The position numbers and the translations under genes are program-made. 64,000 nucleotides of DNA from Gimesia aquarii (GTDB lineage Bacteria > Planctomycetota > Planctomycetia > Planctomycetales > Planctomycetaceae). Every line of letters begins with the position of its first letter. Positions within the stretch are counted from its first letter, which is position 1. Below the pieces are notes generated by a model that searched no databases, had not been told where the DNA came from, and saw only the letters and a list, made by a program, of their open reading frames with translations. This document shows positions 47,824 to 57,753 of the stretch, piece after piece. Where the stretch lies: assembly GCF_007748175.1 (NCBI RefSeq), contig NZ_CP037422.1:682001-746000 (forward strand). Reading direction: 5' to 3'.

Positions 47824-48666
47824 GTGGCTGCTCAAGCAAATGCCTTATCGATTGAAGAGTTGAAGGAAAAAGGGAAAGTCCTTCGCCGTCTGATTATCCG
47901 AATGACAACCGAAGCTGGTAGCGGACACCCCAGCAGTAGCTTGTCTGCTGTTGAAGTGGTAAATGCACTCTGGTTCGGTGGTTTTATGAAATATGATCCA
48001 CAGAATCCGACTTGGGATGCACGGGATCGTTTCATTTTAAGTAAGGGCCATGCAGTACCTGTCTTGTATGCCGCCATGGCGGAGGCGGGTTACTTCTCAA
48101 CCGACGATGTTATGACACTCCGAAAATTGGGGAGTCCCTTTGAAGGCCATCCCAATATGAAACGCCTTCCTGGAATCGAAGCTTCAACAGGTTCGCTCGG
48201 ACAGGGGCTGTCACTGGGTATTGGGCAAGCTTTGGGAGCGCGTTTGAATCAGAACGGGTCCAATGTGTTTGTCGTGATTGGTGATGGCGAAATGGGAGAA
48301 GGTCAGGTCTGGGAAGCATTAGCTGCTGCTGAAAAGTACAAGTTGGGTAACCTGACTGCGATCATCGACCAGAATACCTACCAGCAGACCGGCGCTACGA
48401 AAGATGTGCTCGATCTGGGTTCCTTTGAAGAAAAAATCGCAGCCTTTGGCTGGCATACGCAGACGATCGATGGCAACTGCCAGAAATCCGTTGTTGAAGC
48501 TCTGGAAGTTGCGTCCAAAGTAACGGATCGCCCCAAGGCCATCATTTCGAAAACAAAGAAAGGGTTTGGGATTCTACCCGTACTCGAAGAAACGGGAGAC
48601 TTAAACTATCACGGTAAACCGCTTTCACCAGAGTTGGCAGAAAAAGCACTGGCATTTATTGCTTAG
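47824..48666 (+). CDS. Transketolase, N-terminal subunit
   Basis: About 280 residues corresponding to the thiamine-diphosphate-binding half of transketolase: GHPSSSLSAVEVV, SKGHAVPVLYAAMAE, TGSLGQGLSLGIGQA and the TPP motif GDGEMGEGQVWEA to DQNTYQQTG. With the C-terminal subunit at 48773 it would move two-carbon ketol units in the pentose phosphate pathway or make the same chemistry in a related pathway. I chose the GTG at 47824 because GAAGGA lies 6-7 nt upstream. Confidence 0.92.
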   Translation: MAAQANALSIEELKEKGKVLRRLIIRMTTEAGSGHPSSSLSAVEVVNALWFGGFMKYDPQNPTWDARDRFILSKGHAVPVLYAAMAEAGYFSTDDVMTLRKLGSPFEGHPNMKRLPGIEASTGSLGQGLSLGIGQALGARLNQNGSNVFVVIGDGEMGEGQVWEALAAAEKYKLGNLTAIIDQNTYQQTGATKDVLDLGSFEEKIAAFGWHTQTIDGNCQKSVVEALEVASKVTDRPKAIISKTKKGFGILPVLEETGDLNYHGKPLSPELAEKALAFIA

Positions 48667-48772
48667 TGTCAGAGCTTTCTGATTTTCTGTGAACGGAGTC
48701 AGATCCAAAACAGAAAACACCTGATAGCAGTTCGAATCAAATCAACATATAAACATAAAGAGACGTATTATT

Positions 48773-49726
48773 ATGTATTTAGGTGAAATTAGTGGATTGA
48801 AAATAGGACAAGCCACCCGCGATGCATTTGGAGATGCTTTAAAAGATCTGGGTGATAAGCATCCTGAAATTGTAACCGTGGATGGCGATGTTGGAAACTC
48901 GACTCGCACGGAAGTCTTTGCGAAAGCCTTTCCTGAACGTGGTTTTAATGTCGGTATTGCAGAAAGTAATATGGTCAGCGTTGCAGGAGGTCTAGCTTCC
49001 ACTGGACATATTCCGGTTGTTGCCAGTTTTGCCGCATTTCTCTTATGCAACGCTTATGACCAAATCAGAATGTCCATTGCGTTCCCTGGCATGAATGTGA
49101 AGATGGTCGGAACACATGCGGGAATTTCCATCGGCGAAGATGGTCCTTCACAGATGGGGATAGAAGATGTCTCATTGGCCTGTAGTCTCCCTGGTGTGGT
49201 TGTCATGGTTACTGCTGATGCTGTTTCTACCAAAGCTGCAACAGCAGCGATGGTTGAACATAATGGTCCCGTCTATCTAAGACTCGGTCGACCAAATGTG
49301 GCAGAAATTTATTCAGAAGGTGATACATTTGAGATCGGCAAAGCAAACACAATTCGTGAAGGTGACGATGTAACCATTATCGCCAATGGTCTGATGGTAG
49401 CAGGTGCTGTTGATGCCGCGACCAAACTGGCAGAAGAAGGAATTTCAGCACGTGTGATCGATATGCATACTGTAAAACCAATCGATGTGGATGCGATCCA
49501 AAAAGCGGCCCGAGAAACTGGTGCGATTGTTGTTGCAGAAGAGCATCTGGCGCATGGTGGATTAGGCTCGGCTGTATCTATGGTTGTTTCACAATCAACT
49601 CCAGTTCCCATGGCCTATGTCAATGTTGGCGACTGTTTTGCAGAAAGTGGTGACCCTCAGGGGCTCCTCGATAAATATGGTTTGACTGCAGACGCGATTG
49701 TAGAAGCTGTCAAGAAAGTAAAATAG
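48773..49726 (+). CDS. Transketolase, C-terminal subunit
   Basis: A 317-residue partner holding the pyrimidine-binding and C-terminal domains: VDGDVGNSTRTE, NVGIAESNMVSVAGGLAS (Glu of the TPP site), GPSQMGIEDVS and the C-terminal transketolase domain from about 185. The genes are separated by 106 nt and would form an alpha2beta2 enzyme, the arrangement of archaeal and some bacterial split transketolases. The start ATG at 48773 has AAAGAGAC about 12 nt upstream. A terminator follows at 49735. Confidence 0.92.
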   Translation: MYLGEISGLKIGQATRDAFGDALKDLGDKHPEIVTVDGDVGNSTRTEVFAKAFPERGFNVGIAESNMVSVAGGLASTGHIPVVASFAAFLLCNAYDQIRMSIAFPGMNVKMVGTHAGISIGEDGPSQMGIEDVSLACSLPGVVVMVTADAVSTKAATAAMVEHNGPVYLRLGRPNVAEIYSEGDTFEIGKANTIREGDDVTIIANGLMVAGAVDAATKLAEEGISARVIDMHTVKPIDVDAIQKAARETGAIVVAEEHLAHGGLGSAVSMVVSQSTPVPMAYVNVGDCFAESGDPQGLLDKYGLTADAIVEAVKKVK

Positions 49727-49734
49727 TGAATCTG

Positions 49735-49772
49735 ATAAAGCCCTCTTCTACTCCAGAGAGGGCTTTATTTAT
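49735..49772 (+). terminator. Rho-independent terminator after the transketolase genes
   Basis: ATAAAGCCCTCT (49735-49746) pairs with AGAGGGCTTTAT (49757-49768), 12 bp, loop of 10 nt, ending in TT. Confidence 0.85.
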
Positions 49773-49826
49773 TGTTGCTTTAGAAAACTAATTTTAAATT
49801 CCATTCACATGTTGTGAGAAAACTTT

Positions 49827-50783
49827 GTGACTGAGTTTCGCGCGTTTCATAATGCTGACCCACCGCAGTTGCTGAAATTATGGCATTCTGCGGGGCTGGG
49901 AAGAGGAGCAGCGGAATGTCTTAACAATGACGCCTTTGAAGTGTTGATCTTTTCTCAGCCTTATTTTGATCCGAATGGATTAATCGTTGCTGAAGACAAC
50001 GGTGAAATTGTTGGTTTTGTTCTGGCGGGATTCGGCACGAATGCAGAAAATTCTGCGCTCGATTATTCCAAAGGTGTGATCTGCGCGTTGATTGTACACC
50101 CTAGTTACCGCCGAAAAGGCATTGGTCGAGAACTGGTTCGCCGGGCAGAAGAATATCTTCGGTCAAAAGGCGCAACCGAAATTACCGCAGGGGCTTCTGG
50201 TTTACTGTCGCCATTTTTGGTAGGTCTCTATGGTGGAACTCGTCCTTCAGGCTTCCTGTTATCTGATCCAAATGCAGCGCCGTTTTTTGAAGCGATTGGC
50301 TACGAAGCTACGGGGTCGATTCGAATTTATCAACGCGACCTACTCGGACAGAAGCCTAAAATCAAGTTTCATCTGGTAAATATACGTCGCAAGATGCAAT
50401 TGATGATTTCCGATGACTATCAGGCTCCGAATTGGTGGTGGCTGACTCGCATGGGAAGGCTGGAGACTCTGCATTTCGAGCTCGTTCCCAAATCAGGAGA
50501 AGCAGCAGTTGCCTCGGCAACTGTTGTTGGTCTGGATCTATACATTCCTAAGTGGGAAGAGCGGGTGATAGGACTGACGGATGTCTTCGTTAAGGAAGAG
50601 ATACGCTCCCAAGGCTATGGACAGTCACTGTTATTGGAGATCGCGCGTCGTCTGCAGGACGAGCTGATTACCAAGCTGGAATGGCATGTAGAAGAGTCCA
50701 ACGTTGTTGCCAGTCACGTCGCCGAAGCCGTTGGTTATCATCAGGTAGATACTGGTATTGTATATCGGCCGGTTTCACGTTAG
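49827..50783 (+). CDS. Double GNAT-domain N-acetyltransferase
   Basis: A 318-residue protein with two GNAT domains in tandem. The first has the acetyl-CoA loop RRKGIGRELV (about 92-101) and the second RSQGYGQSLL (about 260-269), both matching (Q/R)-x-x-G-x-(G/A). Such tandem acetyltransferases modify small molecules or proteins; the substrate is unknown. Start is GTG at 49827, just behind the transketolase terminator, so it has its own promoter. The ornithine cyclodeaminase-like gene follows after 100 nt. Confidence 0.88.
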   Translation: MTEFRAFHNADPPQLLKLWHSAGLGRGAAECLNNDAFEVLIFSQPYFDPNGLIVAEDNGEIVGFVLAGFGTNAENSALDYSKGVICALIVHPSYRRKGIGRELVRRAEEYLRSKGATEITAGASGLLSPFLVGLYGGTRPSGFLLSDPNAAPFFEAIGYEATGSIRIYQRDLLGQKPKIKFHLVNIRRKMQLMISDDYQAPNWWWLTRMGRLETLHFELVPKSGEAAVASATVVGLDLYIPKWEERVIGLTDVFVKEEIRSQGYGQSLLLEIARRLQDELITKLEWHVEESNVVASHVAEAVGYHQVDTGIVYRPVSR

Positions 50784-50883
50784 CGTGTAAAAAATAAGAG
50801 AAGTATGTTTTCTCTTCAGAGGATTTGTTTCCTCTCATTACTAGTCATCAATCCTGATTCAATGTTGAAAAAGGTAACCGTTT

Positions 50884-51840
50884 ATGGCGGCGTTATATAT
50901 CACTGAAGACGATGTTCGTTCTGTAATGGACATGGAAAAATCCTTGCTGATCATCCATAAAGTCTTCAAAGAAATGGCCTCTGAGAGAGCCACCAATGTG
51001 CCGCGGCAGCGCGTTCGCGCACCAGGAATTATGCTACATACCATGTCAGCCGCCAATGAATACTTGGGTTATATTGGTTGGAAAGCATATACATCGACTA
51101 AAGATGGGGCTCAGTTTCATGTTGCTATTTACGATCAGGAAACGGGTCAGATGCGCGCCTTAATTGAGGGGGATTTTCTTGGTCAGTTGCGAACAGGTGC
51201 AGCCAGTGGCGTGGCGACAGAGTACATGGCAAGACCAGATTCAAAAGTGGTTGGTTTATTCGGCTCGGGATTGCAGGCACGCACGCAATTGCAAGCGGTT
51301 TGTCAGACACGAAAAATTGAGTTTGTGTCTGTTTACTCCCGCAATCATGAAAACTGCAGTGAATTTGCCGAAGAAATGACGGAGCTTTGTAATGTGGAAG
51401 TCAAAGCCTCCCATTCTCCAGATGAAACAGCAGCTGAGAAAGATATTGTTATTTGTGCTTCCACAAGTAAAACTCCTTTGTTTGATGGTCGTGTCCTCGA
51501 TGAGGGAACACATTTGAATGTCATTGGCTCGAACCACCGTTCGAAGCGGGAAATTGATCGTACTACAATCAAACGTGCTGACGTGATTGTCTGTGATGAT
51601 ATAACGCAGTGCAGGCAAGAAGCAGGAGATTTCATTCAGCCTGTAGAGGAAGGGATTACCGATTGGCGATTGATGCATGATTTGTGTGAAATCGTGGCAG
51701 AACGCCAGACAGGACGCGCGACCGACGATCAGGTGACATTATTCAAATCAGTTGGTTTGGCTGTAGAAGATGTGGCAATGGGAGCTGAGATTTACCAATT
51801 GGCACTCGAAGAAGGCCTGGGTGTCGAATTACCTTTTTAA
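50884..51840 (+). CDS. Ornithine cyclodeaminase / mu-crystallin family NAD(P)-dependent enzyme
   Basis: A 318-residue protein. The N-terminus binds substrate (RVRAPGIMLHTM, GWKAYTS), followed by LRTGAASGVATEYM and the Rossmann motif VVGLFGSGLQARTQL. CASTSKTPLFDG and HLNVIGSNHRSKREID follow, all typical of the OCD/mu-crystallin family. Members convert ornithine to proline, make or reduce imines such as N-acetyl- or ketimine substrates, or act as alanine dehydrogenase; which applies here is not clear. Start ATG at 50884 after AAAAGG. Neighbouring GNAT gene is on the same strand. Confidence 0.9.
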   Translation: MAALYITEDDVRSVMDMEKSLLIIHKVFKEMASERATNVPRQRVRAPGIMLHTMSAANEYLGYIGWKAYTSTKDGAQFHVAIYDQETGQMRALIEGDFLGQLRTGAASGVATEYMARPDSKVVGLFGSGLQARTQLQAVCQTRKIEFVSVYSRNHENCSEFAEEMTELCNVEVKASHSPDETAAEKDIVICASTSKTPLFDGRVLDEGTHLNVIGSNHRSKREIDRTTIKRADVIVCDDITQCRQEAGDFIQPVEEGITDWRLMHDLCEIVAERQTGRATDDQVTLFKSVGLAVEDVAMGAEIYQLALEEGLGVELPF

Positions 51841-51866
51841 GATCAGGAGAGAGAGACAAAATCCTT

Positions 51867-52805
51867 CTATGAAGTTTGCTTTTCCTGTACCTTAATATTT
51901 TGGTAGATGGTTTCCATTTCCTGCAATGAAGCGCTCTGAATCGAGCGGCCCGCTTTTTCCAGTTCCTGTTCAATTTTTTGTACGCGTTGTTGAAATTTAC
52001 GATTACTTTTACGCAGTGCTTCTTCCGGATTGATCTTCCAGCGTCGTGAGATGTTGGCCACCACAAATAAGATATCGCCTAATTCGCCTTCGACCCGCTC
52101 GCGTAGTTTTGGATCATCAATTTGCGTGTCTGTGATAATTTCTGCTTCGACCGTTGCAGGGGTATCGGGTATTTTTCCCTCGGGATAAATTTCGTCTGCC
52201 AATTCCTGAATCTCTTCACGAAGTTTATCAAACAACATATCCCGATGGGGAAAATCATATCCGACTTTTGCTGCTTTCTCTGCTATCCGTGCTGCGCGTG
52301 CAAGCGCAGGTAAATCTTGAGGCAGGCCATCAAAAATAGATCGGCGCTGTTTTTCCTGTTCTTTGATTTGATCCCAGTTCTTGCGGACCTCTGCCGGGGA
52401 TTCTGCAGTCACATCACCGAATACATGAGGGTGGCGATCGATCATCTTTTGAGTCAGACGATTGACAACATGTGTCAAATCAAAGCGGCCTTCATCAGCG
52501 GCGATCTGAGCATCGAGCACGATTTGCAACAGAAGATCTCCCAGTTCTTCAATAATATGCTGATCATTGCCAGAATCGATGGCTTCTAAAAGCTCGTAGG
52601 TTTCTTCCAGTGTATACGGTTTGATGGATTCCAGTGTCTGTTCACGATCCCAGGGACAACCCTCGGGCGACCGTAGGCGGGCAATCACATCACAAAGCTT
52701 TTCAAAAGCAGGGGTTAATACACTATAATCAGGGGGAACACCGGAAGGGCGGGCTGAATCAGTTTCAGATGGTTCAGAAAGAGATTGAAAATCAGAGTCT
52801 GTCAT
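51867..52805 (-). CDS. mazG: Nucleoside triphosphate pyrophosphohydrolase
   Basis: A protein of about 312 residues with two MazG domains. The first (about 45-150) has CPWDREQTLESIKPYTLEE and EELGDLLLQIVLDAQIA, with the acidic E-x-x-E and E-E-x-x-D metal-binding residues. The second, about 170-285, has GELGDILFVVANISR. MazG hydrolyses nucleoside triphosphates (house-cleaning, and lowering ppGpp under stress). I start at the ATG at 52805. Longer frames to 53123 would overlap the divergent gene and carry low-complexity, non-family sequence. Divergent from the secreted protein at 52913. Confidence 0.93.
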   Translation of the reverse strand: MTDSDFQSLSEPSETDSARPSGVPPDYSVLTPAFEKLCDVIARLRSPEGCPWDREQTLESIKPYTLEETYELLEAIDSGNDQHIIEELGDLLLQIVLDAQIAADEGRFDLTHVVNRLTQKMIDRHPHVFGDVTAESPAEVRKNWDQIKEQEKQRRSIFDGLPQDLPALARAARIAEKAAKVGYDFPHRDMLFDKLREEIQELADEIYPEGKIPDTPATVEAEIITDTQIDDPKLRERVEGELGDILFVVANISRRWKINPEEALRKSNRKFQQRVQKIEQELEKAGRSIQSASLQEMETIYQNIKVQEKQTS

Positions 52806-52912
52806 TGTACTACCGTATGATTCACCTGTAAGCAATAATGGTGTAGGATAGTTGTATCGTAGCGAATTCAATTCGCTCTGAAAATTCACACGTAATTCAT
52901 GAGGCATAAAAG

Positions 52913-53404
52913 ATGAGTTTTCTAAAGAAAAGTTTAATGTGCAGTATGGTCTTATTGTTGTCCCTGGGCTCGGGAATGGCTGCGGATTCCACTCAGCGGG
53001 AAATGCTCGAAAAGAAATTTGAACAGCAAATGTCTGGTGCCACTCTGGTAGGACATTTTTCCGTTGATGGCAAAAATAATGGGAAGCCACCACGTGAGGA
53101 ACGTTATGAGATTGCCTCAGCAAAAAAAATATCCGGCGATCAATGGATGATTACCGCACGCATTAAGTATGGCGAACATGACGTCAGTGTACCAATGCCT
53201 TTAAATGTGTATTGGGCGGGAGACACTCCGGTTATTTCATTGACAAATTTAACCATTCCTGGATTGGGAAAAGCTTTTACTTCTCGCGTGATGTTTTTTG
53301 AAGGGCGTTATGCAGGTACCTGGCAGCACGGTAAAGTGGGCGGAAACCTCTGGGGAAAAATTGAATATGCAAAGCAGAAGACCGATGAGTCCCCAGAAAA
53401 GTAA
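52913..53404 (+). CDS. Secreted protein of unknown function
   Basis: A 163-residue protein with a clear signal peptide (LMCSMVLLLSLGSGMA, cleavage before ADS) and a beta-rich mature domain. The segment ISLTNLTIPGLGKAF and the ending YAGTWQHGKVGGNLWGKIEY suggest a lipid- or ligand-binding barrel, but no known family is recognised. TGAGG precedes the ATG. The esterase gene at 53441 follows after 36 nt in the same direction, so the two are probably co-transcribed. Confidence 0.7.
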   Translation: MSFLKKSLMCSMVLLLSLGSGMAADSTQREMLEKKFEQQMSGATLVGHFSVDGKNNGKPPREERYEIASAKKISGDQWMITARIKYGEHDVSVPMPLNVYWAGDTPVISLTNLTIPGLGKAFTSRVMFFEGRYAGTWQHGKVGGNLWGKIEYAKQKTDESPEK

Positions 53405-53440
53405 GAGATAATCAGTATTCAAAATTTGCGGAGTAGATTT

Positions 53441-54472
53441 ATGATTCAGAGATTAAATGTCAGTCTATGTTGCCTCATTCTGTGTGTTGCAAACAATGGG
53501 AATCTCATTGCGTCTGAGAAAAATTCTCAAATCAAGAAACCACAGACAAGCAATAGACCTCCACTGAGTTTGATCAAAGTCAAAAGCACTTTGGATCAAA
53601 GTCTGCAACCGTCTCTGATCTGGTTACCGGATTCGGCCAAGACAACTCCGACTCCCCTCTTCGTGTTTCTACACTCCTGGAGCGGAAACTATAAGCAGAG
53701 TAATACGAAGTGGCAGGATCAAGCCGTGAAGCGCGGTTGGATTTATCTGCATCCCAATTTCCGAGGTGTAAATCAGCAGCCGGAAGCCTGCGGTTCTAAA
53801 TTGGCACGGCAGGATATTCTGGATGCAATTGATTATATGATTGAGCATTACCAAGTCGATCAATCGCGGATTTATCTGGCGGGTTCATCAGGAGGGGGCC
53901 ACATGACGATGTTAATGGCCGGGCATCATCCTGGTCGGTTTTCAGCGGCTTCGGCTTGGGTTGGTATCAGTGACTTAGCAGACTGGTACCATTTTCATGT
54001 TAAGGAGGGAGTTCCTCAGAACTATGCGCGCATGATTTTGAAGTCGCTTACTGCTAAACCGGGCACTTCGTCTGAAATAGATGCAGAGTACCACGATCGT
54101 TCTCCCCTGTATTGGATTGAGAACGCAACGGACTTGCCTCTCGATCTGAACGCAGGAGTTACCGATGGCAAGACCGGTTCTGTACCCTTTGCACATACCT
54201 TGCGTGCGTTTAATGCGATTGCAAAAAAAAATCGAACGACACAGATTACAAAAGAGGAGATGCAACAACTTTGGGACTATAGTAAATTGAAAACTCCTCA
54301 GCCTACTGATCAGGCGACAGATAAAATCTATGGTCGAGACATTCATTTAAGAAGGAATTCCGGTTTAGCACGTGTCACCATCTTCGAAGGAGGGCATGAA
54401 GGCTTGCCTCAACCTGCCTGCGAATGGTTATCGAAACAGAGACGTGATACTTCAGATTTTCAAAAAGATTAG
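53441..54472 (+). CDS. Exported alpha/beta hydrolase (esterase/peptidase S9-like)
   Basis: A protein of about 343 residues with a signal peptide (LCCLILCVANNGNLIAS). The oxyanion region is FVFLHSWSGNYKQS and the nucleophile elbow GSSGGG contains the catalytic Ser, as in feruloyl-esterase or Ple-type PHB depolymerase-like hydrolases. The catalytic His is likely in FEGGHEG near the end. The ATG at 53441 has GGAG 8 nt upstream, and a TTG at 53426 is rejected. It probably shares a transcript with the preceding small secreted protein. Confidence 0.85.
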   Translation: MIQRLNVSLCCLILCVANNGNLIASEKNSQIKKPQTSNRPPLSLIKVKSTLDQSLQPSLIWLPDSAKTTPTPLFVFLHSWSGNYKQSNTKWQDQAVKRGWIYLHPNFRGVNQQPEACGSKLARQDILDAIDYMIEHYQVDQSRIYLAGSSGGGHMTMLMAGHHPGRFSAASAWVGISDLADWYHFHVKEGVPQNYARMILKSLTAKPGTSSEIDAEYHDRSPLYWIENATDLPLDLNAGVTDGKTGSVPFAHTLRAFNAIAKKNRTTQITKEEMQQLWDYSKLKTPQPTDQATDKIYGRDIHLRRNSGLARVTIFEGGHEGLPQPACEWLSKQRRDTSDFQKD

Positions 54473-54768
54473 AGGATCAGAAATCTATCGATGAAGCGTT
54501 GAATCGGTCGATATGTTGAATGTGTTTTGGATTCCCAGGGTCTCAGAGATTCGCTTTGTGGTCAAATTGAGCTGAAATGGCAGTTTTGGGGAAGATTATC
54601 GAATGCTCATATTATAGGGGTTCTTTCATAGGAGTTCCTGATTTCATTATACAAAGCCTGATTCGGTGAATTGACAGTTCAAACCATGTACTTTGATCGC
54701 ATAGAATAGAAGCAAAGCCAAGCCTCACCAATACGCGTGCAAGAAATTCAACCCGAGAGTGAATCACT

Positions 54769-57753
54769 TTGGACCGCCAACAGCAAAGAATTGCAGAAGA
54801 TCTTTCCAGCCTGATTACAGGTGATGTGCGATGCGATCCGGTGGCGTTGTCTATTTATGCCAGTGATGCAAGTCTCTATCAGGTTCCTCCTTTATGTATT
54901 ACTTATCCCCGCGAGCGCGACGATATCATTGCGATCGCCAGATATGCTAATGAGATGAATGTTCCTCTCATTCCGCGAGGAGCAGGAACAGGATTAGTTG
55001 GTGACGCCATAGGCAGTGGTATTGTTGTCGATTGTTCACGCTATCTGACAGGCTTTGAGTTGATGGATGATAACCTGGTGCGTGTTCAACCGGGAGTCGT
55101 ACATGCGCAACTCAATCGTTTTTTAAAACCACTTGGATTGTATTTTCCACCAGATCCTTCCAACACGGAAGTCACAACCATTGGCAGTATGTTGGCGATT
55201 GATGCCGCTGGTTCGCGCGCCATACGTGTTGGTTCCACCCGTGATCATGTTAACCAACTAGAAGTAGTGCTTTCAGATGGAACCTGCTTTGAAGCAGGAA
55301 ATGAAAGTCTTTCGATTCTCAACCAGCCTCACACAACTTCTTCAACCAGTACCCCTTTATTGGGTGAAGTACCTGCTGAAGCGCGTGCAGAGCAAGTCAA
55401 ACGAACGATTTTGAGTAAGCTTTCCCAACTCCTGACTGAAAATCGACATTTGATTCAGGAAAAACAAAATTCCGGTATTCCTAATTGCAGTGGGTATTTT
55501 TTAAAAGGAATCAAGACACGAAATCATCTGAATCTGGCGCGCTTACTGGTCGGCTCAGAAGGTACATTGGGATTTTTTTCTTCTGCGGTATTGCATGTTT
55601 CACCTTTACCGGCTCACCGTGGTGTTGCGCTGTTGTTATTTGGAGATTTGGCATCAGCAATTCGTGCCGTGCAAACGATTACTTACTTACAGCCTTCCGC
55701 CTGTGATTTGCTGGATCGACGCTTGTTGTCATTAGCAAGAGAAGCCGACCCTCGTTTTACCTCACTAATTTCAACTGCAGCAGAAGCCGCTTTATTAGTG
55801 GAGCAGGTAGGCTTTAGTGATTCACAAGTCCAGAGTCGATTGCATAACGTGGTCCTGGCTGTGAAAAACGTGAACTCGCGCGTTGTTGTAGCGATGGAGA
55901 CACATCAGGCTGATGAAGTGGATTTTCTCTGGTCATTACCTCAAAAGGTGGTGCCTTCATTAAGTCGATTACCAGGCGAAGCACGTCCTCAGCCCTTTGT
56001 CGAAGATATCGCTGTTCCTCCGGATTGCCTTTATGAATTTTCACAGAAAGCGCAGAAAGTATTTCAACGTCACCAGGTCACAGCCACGTTATATGCGCAC
56101 GCGGCTTCAGGGCAAATTCATCTGCGACCTTTTCTTCCCGCGTTGACTCAACAGAACGCACCGATCCTGGAGAGTATTGCTCGTGACTTATATCAGACCG
56201 TCTTTGCTGTAAATGGTACAATCAGTGGCGAACACGGAGACGGTTTGGCCAGAACCGCCTTTATCCGTTCGCAGTATGGCGATTTGTATCGAGTATTTCG
56301 CCAAATCAAAGATACATTCGATCCACATAATCTCCTCAATCCCGGAAAAATTATTAATGATGATCCCCATGTGACGATCCGAAATCTAAGACCAGTCCCT
56401 GAAACATTTCCGGAACTGATTGATTTACAACTGGACTGGTCGCCACAAGAACTACAAATTGAGGCTTCCCGTTGCAACGGTTGTGGATCATGCCGCAGAC
56501 AGGATCCGGGATCTCGGATGTGCCCAGTTTTTCGCATAGAGCCATTAGAAGAAGCATCCCCTCGCGCGAAGGCGAATCTGTTTCGAGGGTTGTTGTCTGG
56601 CGAAATTCAACCCAATCAGCTCACTTCCACAGAAACCAAAAGGGTGGCCGATACCTGTTTTAACTGCAAGCAGTGCCAGCTGGATTGTCCTTCCACGGTC
56701 AATATACCTCAAATGGCGATTGAGGCAAAAGCAGCTTATGTATCAACTAATGGCTTGGATCGAACCGATTGGATTTTATCACGTGCACATTCCTTTGGAG
56801 CCTTAGGCAGTACGCTGTCGATGGCAGCGAACTGGGCCATCAATAATTCTACTGCACGCTGGGTGATGGAAAAAATGATGGGCATTCATCGTGATCGAAA
56901 GTTGCCTTTATTTTCGAGGCGCTCATTCTTGCGATCCGTGCCGAAACGATTCACAAAACGTCCCCGGCCCGGTGGAGACCCTGATTTAGTGATCTTTTTT
57001 GTCGACTATTTTGCCAACTATCATGATCCCGAATTAGCGCATGCGTTATTGGCAATCTTGCAACATAATCAAATTTCCGTTTATGTGCCTTTAGATCAAT
57101 TGGCTTCCGGCATGGCAATGGTTTCTGCCGGGGATTTGATAGCGGCTCGTAGTCTGGCGAGGGAAAATATTCAAATTCTGAATGAATTTGCCAAGGAAGG
57201 GCATCAAATTATCTGTTCGGAGCCCGCTGCTGCCATATGCCTCAAACAGGAATATCCGATGTTAGTTCGGAATGAAGAAAGTACAGCCATTGCATCTCAA
57301 GTGACAGAAGCAGGAGACTTTTTGCTGCAATTGCATAAATCGGGGCGTTTACGGACGGATTTTGGGCCGCTCGATTTTGAATTGGACTATCATACACCCT
57401 GTCACACCAGGGCATTATCGTCCCGATCCCCGCTTATGGATCTGCTCGCTTTGATTCCTGAGCTTAGGGTGAATACAATTGAGAAAGGTTGTTCGGGAAT
57501 GGCGGGAACTTATGGTCTTGCCAGGGACACCTTTGAAACATCAAAGCAGATCGGTCGAGAGTTGATCGATCATATGAAGATAACAAGAGTGAGAGCGGGT
57601 GCTACTGAGTGTAGTAGTTGCAAAATGCAGATGGAACAGGAAACTCGGATTCCGACCATTCATCCGATCAAGCTGCTGGCACTTTCGTATGGCCTGATGC
57701 CGGAAATTGAGTGGAAGCTGCAACCACAGAAGAAAAAACTGGTCGTTTCATGA
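54769..57753 (+). CDS. FAD-binding oxidoreductase fused to Fe-S/CCG domain (GlcD-GlcF-like)
   Basis: A 994-residue fusion. Residues about 1-540 are a PCMH-type FAD dehydrogenase (LIPRGAGTGLVGDAIG, NCSGYFLKGI, GTISGEHGDGLAR and DPHNLLNPGKI, as in GlcD and D-lactate dehydrogenases). Then follow two 4Fe-4S motifs (CNGCGSC with CP near 570, CFNCKQCQLDC near 630) and a C-terminal CCG domain (YHTPCHT, GCSGMAGTYG, ECSSCKMQ) as in GlcF/GlpC. It would oxidise a 2-hydroxyacid such as glycolate or D-lactate and pass electrons to quinone. The start is TTG at 54769. Its stop overlaps the ATG of moaD by ATGA, giving translational coupling. Confidence 0.9.
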   Translation: MDRQQQRIAEDLSSLITGDVRCDPVALSIYASDASLYQVPPLCITYPRERDDIIAIARYANEMNVPLIPRGAGTGLVGDAIGSGIVVDCSRYLTGFELMDDNLVRVQPGVVHAQLNRFLKPLGLYFPPDPSNTEVTTIGSMLAIDAAGSRAIRVGSTRDHVNQLEVVLSDGTCFEAGNESLSILNQPHTTSSTSTPLLGEVPAEARAEQVKRTILSKLSQLLTENRHLIQEKQNSGIPNCSGYFLKGIKTRNHLNLARLLVGSEGTLGFFSSAVLHVSPLPAHRGVALLLFGDLASAIRAVQTITYLQPSACDLLDRRLLSLAREADPRFTSLISTAAEAALLVEQVGFSDSQVQSRLHNVVLAVKNVNSRVVVAMETHQADEVDFLWSLPQKVVPSLSRLPGEARPQPFVEDIAVPPDCLYEFSQKAQKVFQRHQVTATLYAHAASGQIHLRPFLPALTQQNAPILESIARDLYQTVFAVNGTISGEHGDGLARTAFIRSQYGDLYRVFRQIKDTFDPHNLLNPGKIINDDPHVTIRNLRPVPETFPELIDLQLDWSPQELQIEASRCNGCGSCRRQDPGSRMCPVFRIEPLEEASPRAKANLFRGLLSGEIQPNQLTSTETKRVADTCFNCKQCQLDCPSTVNIPQMAIEAKAAYVSTNGLDRTDWILSRAHSFGALGSTLSMAANWAINNSTARWVMEKMMGIHRDRKLPLFSRRSFLRSVPKRFTKRPRPGGDPDLVIFFVDYFANYHDPELAHALLAILQHNQISVYVPLDQLASGMAMVSAGDLIAARSLARENIQILNEFAKEGHQIICSEPAAAICLKQEYPMLVRNEESTAIASQVTEAGDFLLQLHKSGRLRTDFGPLDFELDYHTPCHTRALSSRSPLMDLLALIPELRVNTIEKGCSGMAGTYGLARDTFETSKQIGRELIDHMKITRVRAGATECSSCKMQMEQETRIPTIHPIKLLALSYGLMPEIEWKLQPQKKKLVVS

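Noticed and set aside
50796-50835. Two small AT-rich hairpins (AAGAGAA/TTCTCTT and AGAGGA/TCCTCT) after the GNAT gene
   Set aside because: Short, AT-rich, not followed by a T-run; not convincing as terminator.
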